64,000 bases of DNA from Allobosea sp. BK604 (GTDB lineage Bacteria; Pseudomonadota; Alphaproteobacteria; Rhizobiales; Beijerinckiaceae), in NCBI RefSeq assembly GCF_004341515.1, contig NZ_SLZF01000002.1, forward strand, positions 1-64,000, given 5' to 3'. This document shows, piece by piece, positions 17,874-25,967 of the stretch. Numbering within the stretch: position 1 is the stretch's first letter; every line of letters starts with the position of its first letter. The position numbers and the translations under genes are program-made. The notes under the pieces are model-generated. The model saw only the letters and a list, made by a program, of their open reading frames with translations, searched no databases and had not been told where the DNA came from.

Positions 17874-18187
17874 GAAGGAAATACCGGACACGTCGGTTTG
17901 ACACGTCCATTGAGGCGATACATGCGATGGAACCGGGGACGGATAGCGTGTTTGTCGGAAAAATCCGCCCGAGCCATTCGATGATCGTTCGTCCTCCACC
18001 ACCTCAACTCACGAGTTACAGCCCGGAGGAAAATGAGCGAGCCAGACGGCAAGTCGTCGAATTGGCGAACGCCAAACGCGGCTCGGTCGAGGAAGCTGTT
18101 CGAGAGGGCTTGAAGTCGGCCATTGAAGCTTGGTTGCGCCAAACCGCCGTCCACAAGCGCGTCCCGGCTCCAGATGATGGAGGGTAA
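17874..18187 (+). repeat. Copy A of a 315-bp duplicated segment
   Basis: About 314 bp from GAAGGAAATACCGGACACG to the stop of the small ORF match copy B at 23406-23720 with few differences, including CGTCGGTTTGACACG and the complete small ORF. Both copies sit next to an autotransporter remnant on the opposite strand. Confidence 0.8.
17981..18187 (+). CDS. Small hypothetical protein, paralogue A of the duplicated segment
   Basis: This 68-residue protein starts MIVRPPPPQLTSYS. Its central helix (ENERARRQVVELANAKRG) is followed by SVEEAVREGLKSAIEAWL. Almost all differences from the copy at 23514-23720 are single residues, which supports a real coding region. It resembles small ribbon-helix-helix-like or antitoxin-like proteins only in size and helicity. 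Function unknown. Confidence 0.6.
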   Translation: MIVRPPPPQLTSYSPEENERARRQVVELANAKRGSVEEAVREGLKSAIEAWLRQTAVHKRVPAPDDGG

Positions 18188-18319
18188 ACAACGACACGAT
18201 CTTATGCAGGGCCCGCCGGATCCGACACGGCGCCGAACTTGCTGCCGCGGTCAAGCGGGCTGACGTGTGGCACGGTATCGTTCCCCGCTCCGACAGGGCT
18301 ATACCAGACGTTGGGAAGC

Positions 18320-18574
18320 TCAGTGGGTCGTGGGCGCGGCCGGTTTCCAACGACGAAGATCAACTAGCGGATCGGTGTCCGCGACCCTCCACGGTTCGAT
18401 CTTGTCGCCCCAGGGCGAGGTCAAGTGGTCCACATAACCGAACGCGCCGCCCTGTTCGTAAAAGCACCACACCTCCCAGCCATCCCGGCCGATGAACTCG
18501 ACCATGCAAGCCCGTTTGCCATGACGCGTCGGCGGATTGGCGCTCGCGATGATTTCTGAATAATAATGCTGCAT
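18320..18574 (-). CDS. Small hypothetical protein, MQHYYSE paralogue A
   Basis: This 84-residue protein starts MQHYYSEIIASANPP and contains MVEFIGRDGWEVWCFYEQG and SPWGDKIEPW. A close paralogue (about 75% identical by eye) is at 26516-26770. About 70 bp upstream of both genes are also conserved, so gene and control region were duplicated together. No known domain. The Trp/Tyr-rich core suggests a compact beta fold. Confidence 0.65.
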   Translation of the reverse strand: MQHYYSEIIASANPPTRHGKRACMVEFIGRDGWEVWCFYEQGGAFGYVDHLTSPWGDKIEPWRVADTDPLVDLRRWKPAAPTTH

Positions 18575-18592
18575 GCTTTCACCTATTGCGGC

Positions 18593-18665
18593 AGAATTTA
18601 GCGTTAAACAATGCGCTCATCATCAGATTTCGAAATGTTCATATGAAGTAGAATTAGTAATTGTA
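18593..18665 (-). promoter_or_regulatory. Conserved AT-rich leader upstream of MQHYYSE gene A
   Basis: This 73-bp block matches 26789-26861 at roughly four bases in five with no gaps, including CATCA-TAGATTTCGAA and TTCATATG. It lies just upstream of the start of both paralogues, is AT-rich compared with its surroundings and contains no ORF, so it is likely a promoter and operator or a structured 5' leader. Confidence 0.5.
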
Positions 18666-18800
18666 AGCACAATATCTTCCCGATTTTCGTTGACATGGCC
18701 AATCTCGGGGCGTCTGCTCACCTCAGCCAGTTCCCTGGATTGGGTTGCTGACATCCCTCGATCGTCGCCGCCATGCCGCGACTGACCGGATTGGCACCAA

Positions 18801-19150
18801 ATGCGTCCCCAGGACGAACCGTACACGGTCGCAATACCGTGGTACGACGAATCGGAATACCTCGAATTATGGGCGCTTTCTCATGACCGAGATGAGATGC
18901 CGACCCACTATTCGGTTTGGCTCGCTCAAGCGACCAAGGCGTTGCGCCAGATGCTTAGCAGCGGACGTGCCGTCGAGGTCATTACGGTGCGGCCAGCATC
19001 GTATCGCGTTGGCTAACCGAACGCTCGCTGGAAAATACCGCGTCCAATCGGCGGCGCTACGTCGAAGAACTAGCAACGCGCGGCAGCGAGGTCCGGCAAG
19101 GTGGTGCACCGGTCCTATCGGGCTCGATCGCCGCCAAACGAGATGACTAA
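18801..19150 (+). pseudogene. Small rhizobial hypothetical gene with a frameshift
   Basis: The first frame (18801-19016) gives MRPQDEPYTVAIPWYDESEY and ends shortly after EVITVRP. The other frame takes over around 18990 and continues SIVSRWLTERSLEN to RRRYVEELATRG, ending at 19150. The two halves together look like one protein of about 115 residues, of the type seen in rhizobia with an IPWYDExEY start. One indel near 18990 would join them. Sequencing error is the alternative. Confidence 0.5.
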
Positions 19151-19633
19151 CCACGAGGGACGAATTGCATCGTCGGTCGTGGCAGCTTCTACCAAGCGCG
19201 CAAAAGACCTCACCGGCAAAGGCCGGCATACCTGCACCGGTTGCGGAACCACCCCGATCACACGCTCTGAATACCCGCCTTCGTTCCTGCGCGGCGGCAT
19301 CTCAGATTGTCCGTGCGCCTTCGCGCACGCCGCGCCAGCGAGCGCCTCCTATAACGGCAGTAGTGATAGCGACGCGCAGGCGGAGACAGGTTATGATCAT
19401 TTGAAACAGGACACTTGTCCTGCGCAGCGAACGAAGATTGGGCTCGAAATTCAATTCGGCAGAGCCGATGATGATCGGCGCGGGGGGCTGAAGGCGAATT
19501 CTTCATATTTGCCCCGCTGACTTCACCGACTGGTATCTTGCAGTCACAGGCCGGGCAGTCCGGCAGACGACGCAGCTGTCGCCTAGGATCTGCCGAACGG
19601 CCGCAAACGATTGCCGCCAGCCATCGTCGCAGG
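19151..19633. other. Gene-free stretch
   Basis: ORFs occur on both strands but none has recognisable content, paralogues or a convincing ribosome-binding site. No strong hairpins or repeats seen. Confidence 0.4.
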
Positions 19634-19831
19634 CTATTTCTTGACAGGCCGCCCCGGATCGAGCGCGCTCGGCGTGCTTGATGGCTTGAGGCTGTCGTCG
19701 GCAGACCGGCGCGCCCCCTTTTCTTCGCCCTTGGCCACCTTCTCTTCGGGCACACCGGTGCCTGGCCGCGGGCGGCTATCGCTCGATCGACCAGGCTGAC
19801 CAACTGGAGGAGTCTTGTTTTCCGTTTTCAT
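19634..19831 (-). CDS. Small hydrophilic disordered protein
   Basis: This 65-residue protein starts MKTENKTPPVGQPG, is rich in Pro, Ser, Lys and Gly, and has no membrane segment. The ATG at 19831 is preferred over an upstream in-frame ATG at 19855 because AAGG lies 9 bases before it. Proteins of this kind are common as stress-induced hypothetical genes in rhizobia; no function can be assigned. Confidence 0.45.
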   Translation of the reverse strand: MKTENKTPPVGQPGRSSDSRPRPGTGVPEEKVAKGEEKGARRSADDSLKPSSTPSALDPGRPVKK

Positions 19832-20050
19832 GTTCGAGGCCTTGTAAGGACGCATTGCCAGAAGACTGAGCGCGTCATCTAAACCTGCAGAAGGACAACT
19901 CGTTCCGTCACAGGTCCAGCTTCCTATTCAGCTCGTAAATCTCGCCCATCTCTGCTCCCTCGCGCGCTTTGAACGAGGCTATTCGGGGCTTCGGCTGTTT
20001 GAGGAGCGCTCCTGAACGCGAGAGCCGCCGCGCCGTCTGGGCATGCTGCC

Positions 20051-20893
20051 TCAACTCGCCTTCCGGTCCGGAGGCGCCATCTTGCGTCCGGGAGCGGCTC
20101 TCCTCGTGCGCGGCTTCGACACACCAGCGCTCGCCCGCAGAGCCTCCAGAAGGTTGACCACTTTCGCCGCCGGAGTAGCTTTGGGCCGTGCAATCTCCCG
20201 CCCTTGGATCTTGGCCCTGACCAATTCGGCTAGAGCAGTCTCATAGCGGTCGCTAAACTGGGACGGATCGAATTCGCCGGCCTTCGTCTGGATAATGTGC
20301 TTGGCCAGATCGAGCATTTCGCCTTCGATCTTCAAATCGGGGATTTCGTCGAACGCCTCCTTCGCTGATCGAACCTCATAGTCGATGTTGAGCGTGTGCG
20401 CGACGAGACCAGGCCCCTGCGCTCGTATCATCACCCCGCGGTAGCGCCGAAACAGCACCGCATGCGCCAAGGCGGCAACCTTCATCTCGCGCATCGCTTC
20501 GCGCACCACGGCGAAGGCCTCGTTCGCCAGCGGACCGGACGGCGCGAGATAGTACGGCTTGTCGAAATAGAGCGTGTCGATATCGCTGCATTGGATGAAG
20601 GCGCCGACAGCGAGCGTCTTGTTGCTCTCCGGTACCGCCTTCGCGACCTCCTCCGGCTCAAGCAAAACGACGTTTTGGTCATCGATCTCGTACCCCTTGA
20701 TCTGATCTTCTTTGGAGACGGGCTCCTCGGTTTCGGGGTCGATGAACTCCCGTCTGACGCGATTGCCGGTTGATCTGGTGACCGTGTGGAACGCCACCCG
20801 CTCAGAGGTGGATGCGCCGGTGTAGAGTGCCACAGGGCAGCTCAGCTCACCGATTTTGAGGAAGCCTCGCCAATTGACCCGGGGCGCCACCAT
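20051..20893 (-). CDS. ku: Ku protein, non-homologous end joining (first paralogue)
   Basis: The ATG at 20893 gives 280 residues starting MVAPRVNWRGFLKIGELSC, the standard Ku opening (W-x-G-x-L/F-K). The Ku core follows: FHTVTRSTGNRVRR, KGYEIDDQNVVLLEPEE and the DTLYFDKPYYL strand. Residues 230-280 form a basic C-terminal tail (KPRTRRAAPGRK). Bacterial Ku forms a ring dimer on broken DNA ends and recruits the LigD-type ligase. It is divergent from a second Ku gene with only 95 bp between the starts, suggesting a shared promoter region. Confidence 0.92.
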   Translation of the reverse strand: MVAPRVNWRGFLKIGELSCPVALYTGASTSERVAFHTVTRSTGNRVRREFIDPETEEPVSKEDQIKGYEIDDQNVVLLEPEEVAKAVPESNKTLAVGAFIQCSDIDTLYFDKPYYLAPSGPLANEAFAVVREAMREMKVAALAHAVLFRRYRGVMIRAQGPGLVAHTLNIDYEVRSAKEAFDEIPDLKIEGEMLDLAKHIIQTKAGEFDPSQFSDRYETALAELVRAKIQGREIARPKATPAAKVVNLLEALRASAGVSKPRTRRAAPGRKMAPPDRKAS

Positions 20894-20988
20894 GACACCA
20901 ACTCCACTCGACATGACCGGACTCAACGCCGGCGGAACCGCCAGCGTTCCCCCGCATTGAGTCGGCAGTTTCGTGGAGTAGTGTTGCA

Positions 20989-21882
20989 ATGGCGCCGCGG
21001 TCTTTTTGGAAGGGCTATCTCAAGCTCTCACTCGTCACCTGCCCGGTGGCGATGATGCCGGCGACATCTGAGAACGAGAAGGTCCGCTTCCATACGGTCA
21101 ATCGCAGAACGAGCAATCGCGTGGTCAGCCGCTACGTCGATGCTGTGTCCGGCAAACCGGTTGACGAGGACGATGAGGCGAAAGGCTACGAGGCCGAGTC
21201 GGATCGCTTCGTCATTCTGGAGGACGATGAACTGGAGGCCGTCGCACTCGACAGCACCCGCACCATCGACATCGACAAGTTCGTGCCGCGCGACAGCATC
21301 GCCTGGATCTACCTCGACAGCCCGTATTTCTTGATGCCCGACGACCCCGTCGGTGAGGACGCGTTCTCAGTGATCAGGGATGCGATGGCTGCGACCAACA
21401 TGGTCGGCATCTCACGCGTTGTGATGAACCGGCGCGAGCGCGCAGTCATGCTGGAGCCGCGCGGCAAGGGCATCATCGCATGGACACTGCGCTACGGCGA
21501 GGAAGTGCGCGACGCTAGCGCCTACTTCTCCAACATCGACCGAGCCAAGCCAGACCCTGAGCTGCTCGAGCTCGCCAAGAAACTGGTTGCCGACCGCACC
21601 AAGCCGTGGTCGCCCGAAATGGTCAAGGACCCGGTGCAAGAGCACCTGCTTAAGCTGATCGCCTCAAAACGGAAGCGCAGGCTGGCTCACGCCAAGACCA
21701 AAGAGGGCGCGCCGGCGCCGCGCTCGGGCACGGTCGTCAGCATTATGGATGCGCTTCGGCAGAGCATGGCTGCAGAGACAGTAACCAAGGCCCGAAGAAA
21801 TAGCGAGCGGCCCAATGTTCACCATCGACAATGCTCAGGAATATCAAGGCATTCTCAAGCGCCTCGAAAAGCTCAAGGCTGA
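20989..21882 (+). CDS. ku: Ku protein, non-homologous end joining (second paralogue)
   Basis: This 297-residue protein starts MAPRSFWKGYLKLSLVTCPV and has FHTVNRRTSNRVVSRYVD, KGYEAESDRFVILEDDE and a WIYLDSPYFLMP strand. It differs clearly from the leftward Ku, so the pair may form a heterodimer, as reported for paired Ku proteins in rhizobia. The last 23 residues overlap the next small gene and are probably not conserved. The only intact partner ligase in the window is 35 kb away at 57394-58452. Confidence 0.92.
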   Translation: MAPRSFWKGYLKLSLVTCPVAMMPATSENEKVRFHTVNRRTSNRVVSRYVDAVSGKPVDEDDEAKGYEAESDRFVILEDDELEAVALDSTRTIDIDKFVPRDSIAWIYLDSPYFLMPDDPVGEDAFSVIRDAMAATNMVGISRVVMNRRERAVMLEPRGKGIIAWTLRYGEEVRDASAYFSNIDRAKPDPELLELAKKLVADRTKPWSPEMVKDPVQEHLLKLIASKRKRRLAHAKTKEGAPAPRSGTVVSIMDALRQSMAAETVTKARRNSERPNVHHRQCSGISRHSQAPRKAQG

Positions 21883-22015
21883 GCTGATTTTGGATGGAGC
21901 GGAGGCGGCTGAAATCGTCAGCCTAATGGCGGCAGCGGAGGAATGGGAAGCCAAGGCGCCTCATCCTTCGGATTTGCCGCCCAACAGTGCAGACGATAAA
22001 CCCCGGCGCCAATAG
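21815..22015 (+). CDS. Small helical protein (distant 'RxRELE' family member)
   Basis: This 66-residue protein starts MFTIDNAQEYQGILKRLEKL and continues ILDGAEAAEIVSLMAAAEEW. It has the same plan as the 15970 and 26177 proteins: a start helix with an EYxxxLxRLxxL pattern, then a second helix. It overlaps the ku end by 68 bp and is followed after 9 bp by a tiny membrane-peptide gene. Confidence 0.5.
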   Translation: MFTIDNAQEYQGILKRLEKLKAELILDGAEAAEIVSLMAAAEEWEAKAPHPSDLPPNSADDKPRRQ

Positions 22016-22024
22016 GGGGCGTAG

Positions 22025-22111
22025 ATGAATTCACTGGCGCTCTGGTTATGGATGATCGTAACGGTCGCCATCCTCGCCGCTATCAGTTTCGTATCCTTGT
22101 CCCCGCGATAA
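22025..22111 (+). CDS. 28-residue hydrophobic peptide
   Basis: The peptide reads MNSLALWLWMIVTVAILAAI and ends SPR. One membrane span fills nearly all of it. GGGGGC lies 5 bases before the ATG. Its position behind a small helical protein parallels the third gene of the cassettes at 26.4 and 42.4 kb. Such peptides can be type I-like toxins or membrane-stress peptides, but no experiment is implied by the sequence. Confidence 0.45.
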   Translation: MNSLALWLWMIVTVAILAAISFVSLSPR

Positions 22112-22210
22112 CCCCCAACGAGGTGGTGACAAGGCCCGCTGTTTGATAGGCCCACGGAGGGCCGTTGATCCCCTCCGCCCCCGGGCCACAACACGCGCCA
22201 GGTGCGAACC

Positions 22211-23302
22211 TTACGCGGCGAGCTTTTCGCGCGGTATTTCAATTGTGACCACAAGCCCGGTGTTTCGCCAATCGCGCCGGATAGTTGCATCGAGTGATGT
22301 GAGAACGCCATTCTCCAATCGGGTTCCGAAGCCGCTGGACGATGGCGCCGTGGTGACCGGGCCACCTAGTTCAGTCCATTCGAGGTTTATCGAGCCGCCA
22401 GCTTCAAACGTGCGAATCTCAAGACGCCCTTCCGACGCGGACAGTGCTCCGTACTTCGCGGCGTTGGTCGTCAACTCGTGCAGCAAGAGTGCGACATGGG
22501 TAACGGCTTCGGACCCAACCTCGGAATCAATGCCAGAAATATCGATCTTGTGGCCACCATACGGCTCGACGATCGTCTTCACGAGTGCGAGGAGAGTCGT
22601 GCTTTGAGGGCTCAGCCCCTCTTCTGTCCAGTCTGGCATCGTCAATTGGTGAGCTCGCGCGAGCGCAGCGAGGCGCTCGTGGATGATGCGAGCAAGGTCT
22701 TGCGGACGTCCGCCTGACCTGGCGGTCAACGACACAATGCCAGCAGCGAGGGCAAAGAGATTTTTTACTCGGTGCTGCATCTCGCCATAGAGCAGCCGCT
22801 GCTTTTCCTGCGCCTGGCGCCGCTCAGTGATATCGCGGGCGATCTTCGAGGCCCCGACGATCGCGCCCTCCGCATTGCGGATCGGCGAAATTGTCAGCGA
22901 CAAATCAACAAGGCTTCCATCCTTGCGCATGCGGACGGTCTCGAAATGGTCAACCCGGTTACCACGGCGGATCTCAGCCAGGATCGCAGGCTCCTCGTCT
23001 AGTCGGCTCTCGGGGATGAGAATGGTGATGGGTCTGCCAAGGACCTCTGCCTCCGAATAGCCAAGGAGCCGGGTTGCGCCGCCATTCCAGCTTTGAATGT
23101 TTCCCTCGAGATCCTTGCTGATAATCGCGTCGTCGGAGCCATCGATAATCGCAGCGAGCCAGTCCCTGGGGTCAGGCGCGTGTGGCATCGCCCGCACCGG
23201 GCCGGAGCCGTTTGCCCCGACAATTCTGCTTTTCAGGACATCTAAGGGGCTGGCCGGGAGTTCGTCGCCCGATGCCGTCTCATCACTCGTTCTAGCCACC
23301 AT
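22211..23302 (-). CDS. PAS-domain sensor histidine kinase, HWE family
   Basis: The ATG at 23302 gives 363 residues; an in-frame TTG at 23332 is the alternative. Residues about 50-165 form a PAS domain (IIDGSDDAIISKDLEG, SWNGGATRLLGYSEAE), followed by a PAC-like SKIARDITERR. The kinase core has the phosphoacceptor box EMQHRVKNLFALA near 175 and the N box HELTTNAAKYGALS near 275. There is no membrane segment, so it is cytosolic. HWE kinases often act in the general stress response or in light or redox sensing. No response regulator is adjacent. Confidence 0.9.
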   Translation of the reverse strand: MVARTSDETASGDELPASPLDVLKSRIVGANGSGPVRAMPHAPDPRDWLAAIIDGSDDAIISKDLEGNIQSWNGGATRLLGYSEAEVLGRPITILIPESRLDEEPAILAEIRRGNRVDHFETVRMRKDGSLVDLSLTISPIRNAEGAIVGASKIARDITERRQAQEKQRLLYGEMQHRVKNLFALAAGIVSLTARSGGRPQDLARIIHERLAALARAHQLTMPDWTEEGLSPQSTTLLALVKTIVEPYGGHKIDISGIDSEVGSEAVTHVALLLHELTTNAAKYGALSASEGRLEIRTFEAGGSINLEWTELGGPVTTAPSSSGFGTRLENGVLTSLDATIRRDWRNTGLVVTIEIPREKLAA

Positions 23303-23405
23303 GCCCGCCTGTACTGGGTGCGCCACGTTCAATGTCTATCAGTGACGCAACCGCTAAGCCACCAGCACCGCTCCTCGGGAGGCGCCCAGGCCGGAGTTGA
23401 CCTCT

Positions 23406-23720
23406 GAAGGAAATTCCGGACACGTCGGTTTGACACGTGCATTGAGGCCATACATGCGATGGAACCGGGGACGGAGAGCGTGGTTTGTCGGAAAAATCCG
23501 CCAGAGCCATTCAATGATCGTTCGACCGCCACCGCCTCAACTCACGATTTACAGCCGGGAGGAATATGAGCGAGCCCGACGGCAAGTCGCCGAATTGGCA
23601 AACGTCAAACGCGGCTCGGTCGAGGATGCTGTCCGAGAGGGCCTGAAGGCAGCCATTGAAGCCTGGTTGCGCCAAACCGCCGTCCATAAGCGCGTCCCGG
23701 CTCGAGATGATGGCGGGTGA
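23406..23720 (+). repeat. Copy B of the 315-bp duplicated segment
   Basis: It matches copy A at 17874-18187 through the leader GAAGGAAATTCCGGACACG and the whole small ORF. The copies are 5.5 kb apart in the same orientation and flank the Ku genes and the HWE kinase. Confidence 0.8.
23514..23720 (+). CDS. Small hypothetical protein, paralogue B of the duplicated segment
   Basis: This 68-residue protein is about 90% identical by eye to the protein at 17981-18187; it reads YSREEYERARRQVAELANVK where copy A has YSPEENERARRQVVELANAK. Conservation of the frame in both copies argues for a real gene. Function unknown. Confidence 0.6.
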   Translation: MIVRPPPPQLTIYSREEYERARRQVAELANVKRGSVEDAVREGLKAAIEAWLRQTAVHKRVPARDDGG

Positions 23721-23836
23721 GACATGATCGGACGCGGGACGCGAACTTGCTGCCGCGCGCGCTCAAGCGGCTCGGAACCGTTAGAGGGCGGCGGCCTGAA
23801 GGGTGTGCGTCTTCGGCCCGTCCTCCCCCCTGCATT

Positions 23837-24250
23837 TCACCGGTGGCGAGAACGGCAGCGAAAATTGCGCGGGGTAGTACCTGCCATTCTGCGAAACGCT
23901 CTCGAAAAATGTGCTGGATCGCTATAGCCAGCGGCGAACGCGATATCGATTATTTTGTCTGCGGTGCGTTGAAGAAGTTCTACGGCTATTTCAAGCCGGA
24001 CCCTATCGAGCAATTCAGAGTAAGTAAGTCCGGCGGATGAGAGTTTACGCTGGAGACTTCTGACGCTCAGCCCCAACGCGCCTGCAACATCCAGGACTTT
24101 CGGCGTTTTTTCTAAGAAGAAAACTGAAATAAGAAGCTTAACACTAGAGGATATTTTTATAATTTCTGCCTCATCGAAAGCTGAAACAAATTTCGCGGTG
24201 TTGTCCGACGGAATAACGGCATGCCTCTGTCCATAATGAACGATGGTCAT
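23837..24250 (-). CDS. AraC-type DNA-binding protein, short form
   Basis: This 137-residue protein has two helix-turn-helix units typical of AraC: VAGALGLSVRSLQRKLSSAG near 58-77 and IIDIAFAAGYSDPAHFSRAF near 100-119, ending in the RxxGxTPRxFR box. Only about 50 residues precede the DNA-binding domain, so no full effector domain is present. The segment is AT-rich compared with its neighbours. It may be a truncated regulator or a genuine short AraC protein such as SoxS-like ones. Confidence 0.8.
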   Translation of the reverse strand: MTIVHYGQRHAVIPSDNTAKFVSAFDEAEIIKISSSVKLLISVFFLEKTPKVLDVAGALGLSVRSLQRKLSSAGLTYSELLDRVRLEIAVELLQRTADKIIDIAFAAGYSDPAHFSRAFRRMAGTTPRNFRCRSRHR

Positions 24251-24374
24251 GGATGCCCCCCGGCCGCATAAGAACCAAAAATTCGAAGGGCGAATGAATT
24301 GTACCTAAGGACAAGTGTTTCTCCCAGAAGTTGCGGCCAAACTGCTCGGTCGATGCGACCCGTAAGGCGAAACG

Positions 24375-24611
24375 ATGGGCCCAGTCGAAGACCGAGGGCG
24401 AAGCCGGCTCCTGCTCCGCATGCCTGCCTGGCGCGTCGAGCTGCAGCGCGTCACGACGCCTGAGTTCCTTGAGGTTTGCGAAGCCTACGAACTCGTCTGG
24501 GACGCGATCATGGCCTTCGAGAGAATCGACGCGACGGACCAGGCCGCGGAGTTCAGGGAACTGGCCGATTTCTTAGAGGTGGAAGCGCTGTCAATTGCGC
24601 TGCAACATTAA
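24375..24611 (+). CDS. Small hypothetical protein
   Basis: This 78-residue protein has the core WRVELQRVTTPEFLEVCEAY followed by acidic helices (DATDQAAEFRELADFLEVEA). I do not recognise a family. It is followed 30 bp later by another small gene in the same direction. Confidence 0.45.
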   Translation: MGPVEDRGRSRLLLRMPAWRVELQRVTTPEFLEVCEAYELVWDAIMAFERIDATDQAAEFRELADFLEVEALSIALQH

Positions 24612-24641
24612 GCGCGGCCACCCCTGGCAACAGGAGCGCGA

Positions 24642-24935
24642 ATGTCCGACGATCATCTTGCCGCACCAACCATCGTCTTGGCGCTCCAAAGCGCCTTGAG
24701 CGAGCTGATGGCAGCGCACGCCCTGACTTGCTCGGCTACACCGATCCAGGGACTTCGAACAGCCCGCAGGGCGGCAGAGGTCGGCGTCGAGCGCATCAGC
24801 AGCCATGTTCCCGCATCGACACCTGCACTCGCGCGAATCGGCGACGAGTTGCCGCGGATCATGCGCGGTATCCTGGACAACGCGGAAGAGGCAGCCGTAT
24901 TCATCATCGATGAGGAGAGAAGGCGTAAGCAGTAG
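24642..24935 (+). CDS. Small hypothetical protein
   Basis: This 97-residue helical protein starts MSDDHLAAPTIVLAL and ends in FIIDEERRRKQ. GGAGCG lies upstream of the ATG. No family recognised. A terminator-like hairpin follows at 24983-25017, but its T-run is on the opposite strand. Confidence 0.45.
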   Translation: MSDDHLAAPTIVLALQSALSELMAAHALTCSATPIQGLRTARRAAEVGVERISSHVPASTPALARIGDELPRIMRGILDNAEEAAVFIIDEERRRKQ

Positions 24936-25305
24936 CTAGCCTTAAGAGGGGCGAAGCCGGCTGCGCGAGCGGAGCCAGAGACAAAAAAGGCCTGCCACCC
25001 CATTCGAGCGGCAGGCCAGTGTCATGACGGTACTTGGGCCTGGCATGCCCGCTTTTGAAACGCTCGCTCTTGAGATGGGTTCCGACTGATGAGGGCCCGG
25101 CACCCTCCTGCCGAGCCCTCTCTTGTATGGCGAACCTATTCAGCGAGCGTACGATTCTCATTTCCGATGACGCGGCTATTAACTTGCTCGCCCTCAGGGT
25201 CGCCAGCGCCGTCTCCTCGGTGTCCGAGCCGACGAAGTAGACTAGCCTGTGGCCGACGACCGGCGATACGACTTCGATCTGATAGGCCGCTGCTGCTAAC
25301 TCCAT
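24904..25305 (-). CDS. Possible small gene whose 3' end is crossed by a terminator hairpin
   Basis: The ATG at 25305 gives 133 residues with the core YQIEVVSPVVGHRLVYFVGS and SKLIAASSEMRIVRSLNRF, which looks like protein. The last 35 residues are a translation of the terminator at 24983-25017, so the true gene may end earlier after a frameshift, or the transcript may be a non-coding RNA ending at that terminator. Confidence 0.35.
   Translation of the reverse strand: MELAAAAYQIEVVSPVVGHRLVYFVGSDTEETALATLRASKLIAASSEMRIVRSLNRFAIQERARQEGAGPSSVGTHLKSERFKSGHARPKYRHDTGLPLEWGGRPFLSLAPLAQPASPLLRLATAYAFSPHR
24983..25017 (-). terminator. Rho-independent terminator for leftward transcription
   Basis: On the minus strand GGCCTGCC pairs with GGCAGGCC around a 13-base loop and is followed by six T. 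It ends transcripts coming from about 25.3 kb. Confidence 0.75.
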
Positions 25306-25392
25306 TGGACTAGGCTCGCGCTTCGACACAGACCCCGCAATATCAAAAGACACCCCTCGGCCCAGGCGAGCGATGGCGCCGGTTCCGAAAAT

Positions 25393-25428
25393 TAAAGGCC
25401 CAGTGTCCCTTAGGAGGCGCTGGGCCTT
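25393..25428. terminator. Hairpin terminator, probably bidirectional
   Basis: AAAGGCCCAG-TG and CGCTGGGCCTT form a stem of about 10 bp with A/T-rich flanks on both sides. The minus strand has the better T-run. Confidence 0.5.
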
Positions 25429-25608
25429 ATGACCGTCGTCGCGGGTGCGAACGGTCGCTTCGATCTCGGTGCTACCTCCGACTAGGGCGGCCGGTACATC
25501 CGCGGCTCGCTTCCAGGTCGGCGGTAGGCTGGCGCTTGGATGAGTGCCGCGAGACGAACGCTGCAGGCAGCGAGTGGTTCCGCGCGGCCTCGCCTGGCAA
25601 ATATGGGG

Positions 25609-25827
25609 CTATCGTCCGGAAGGTGGGCGCGGCTTCCTTGTCGCGGCGGTCAAGTAATCGTCGGAAGCCTCGACCGCGGCCTCGACAATCGGCCGAACAA
25701 AGGCACGCAGATCGCGGCGCCATTCCTCCGACGACTCCTCCCAAGTGAATTGCCGCTTCTCGCGGGCATTTTCGTGGAGGGCCTTTGCCCCCGCTTCAAT
25801 TGCGATGTCAATGCGGGTGTCTGCCAT
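25609..25827 (-). CDS. Small hypothetical protein, MADTRID paralogue A
   Basis: This 72-residue protein starts MADTRIDIAIEAGAKALHEN and continues FTWEESSEEWRRDLRAFVRP. It is about 90% identical to the protein at 63008-63226, and the DNA is similar as well, so this is a recent duplication or double acquisition. Amphipathic helices, no membrane segment, function unknown. Confidence 0.65.
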   Translation of the reverse strand: MADTRIDIAIEAGAKALHENAREKRQFTWEESSEEWRRDLRAFVRPIVEAAVEASDDYLTAATRKPRPPSGR

Positions 25828-25967
25828 CGCTTTCCTCGTATTCGGCTGAAACTCCGCAACGCTACGGACTCGGCAACGGCGTCACATCAGAATCGTTCCA
25901 CCCTACTTGAAACCTTTGCAAGCAATGACAAATCTTGGTGGAGTTTCGAGTATCTGGGGCGAGACCG

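Noticed and set aside
19258..19803. 181-codon leftward ORF
   Set aside because: Arg-rich translation of high-GC non-coding sequence that overlaps the small gene at 19634-19831.
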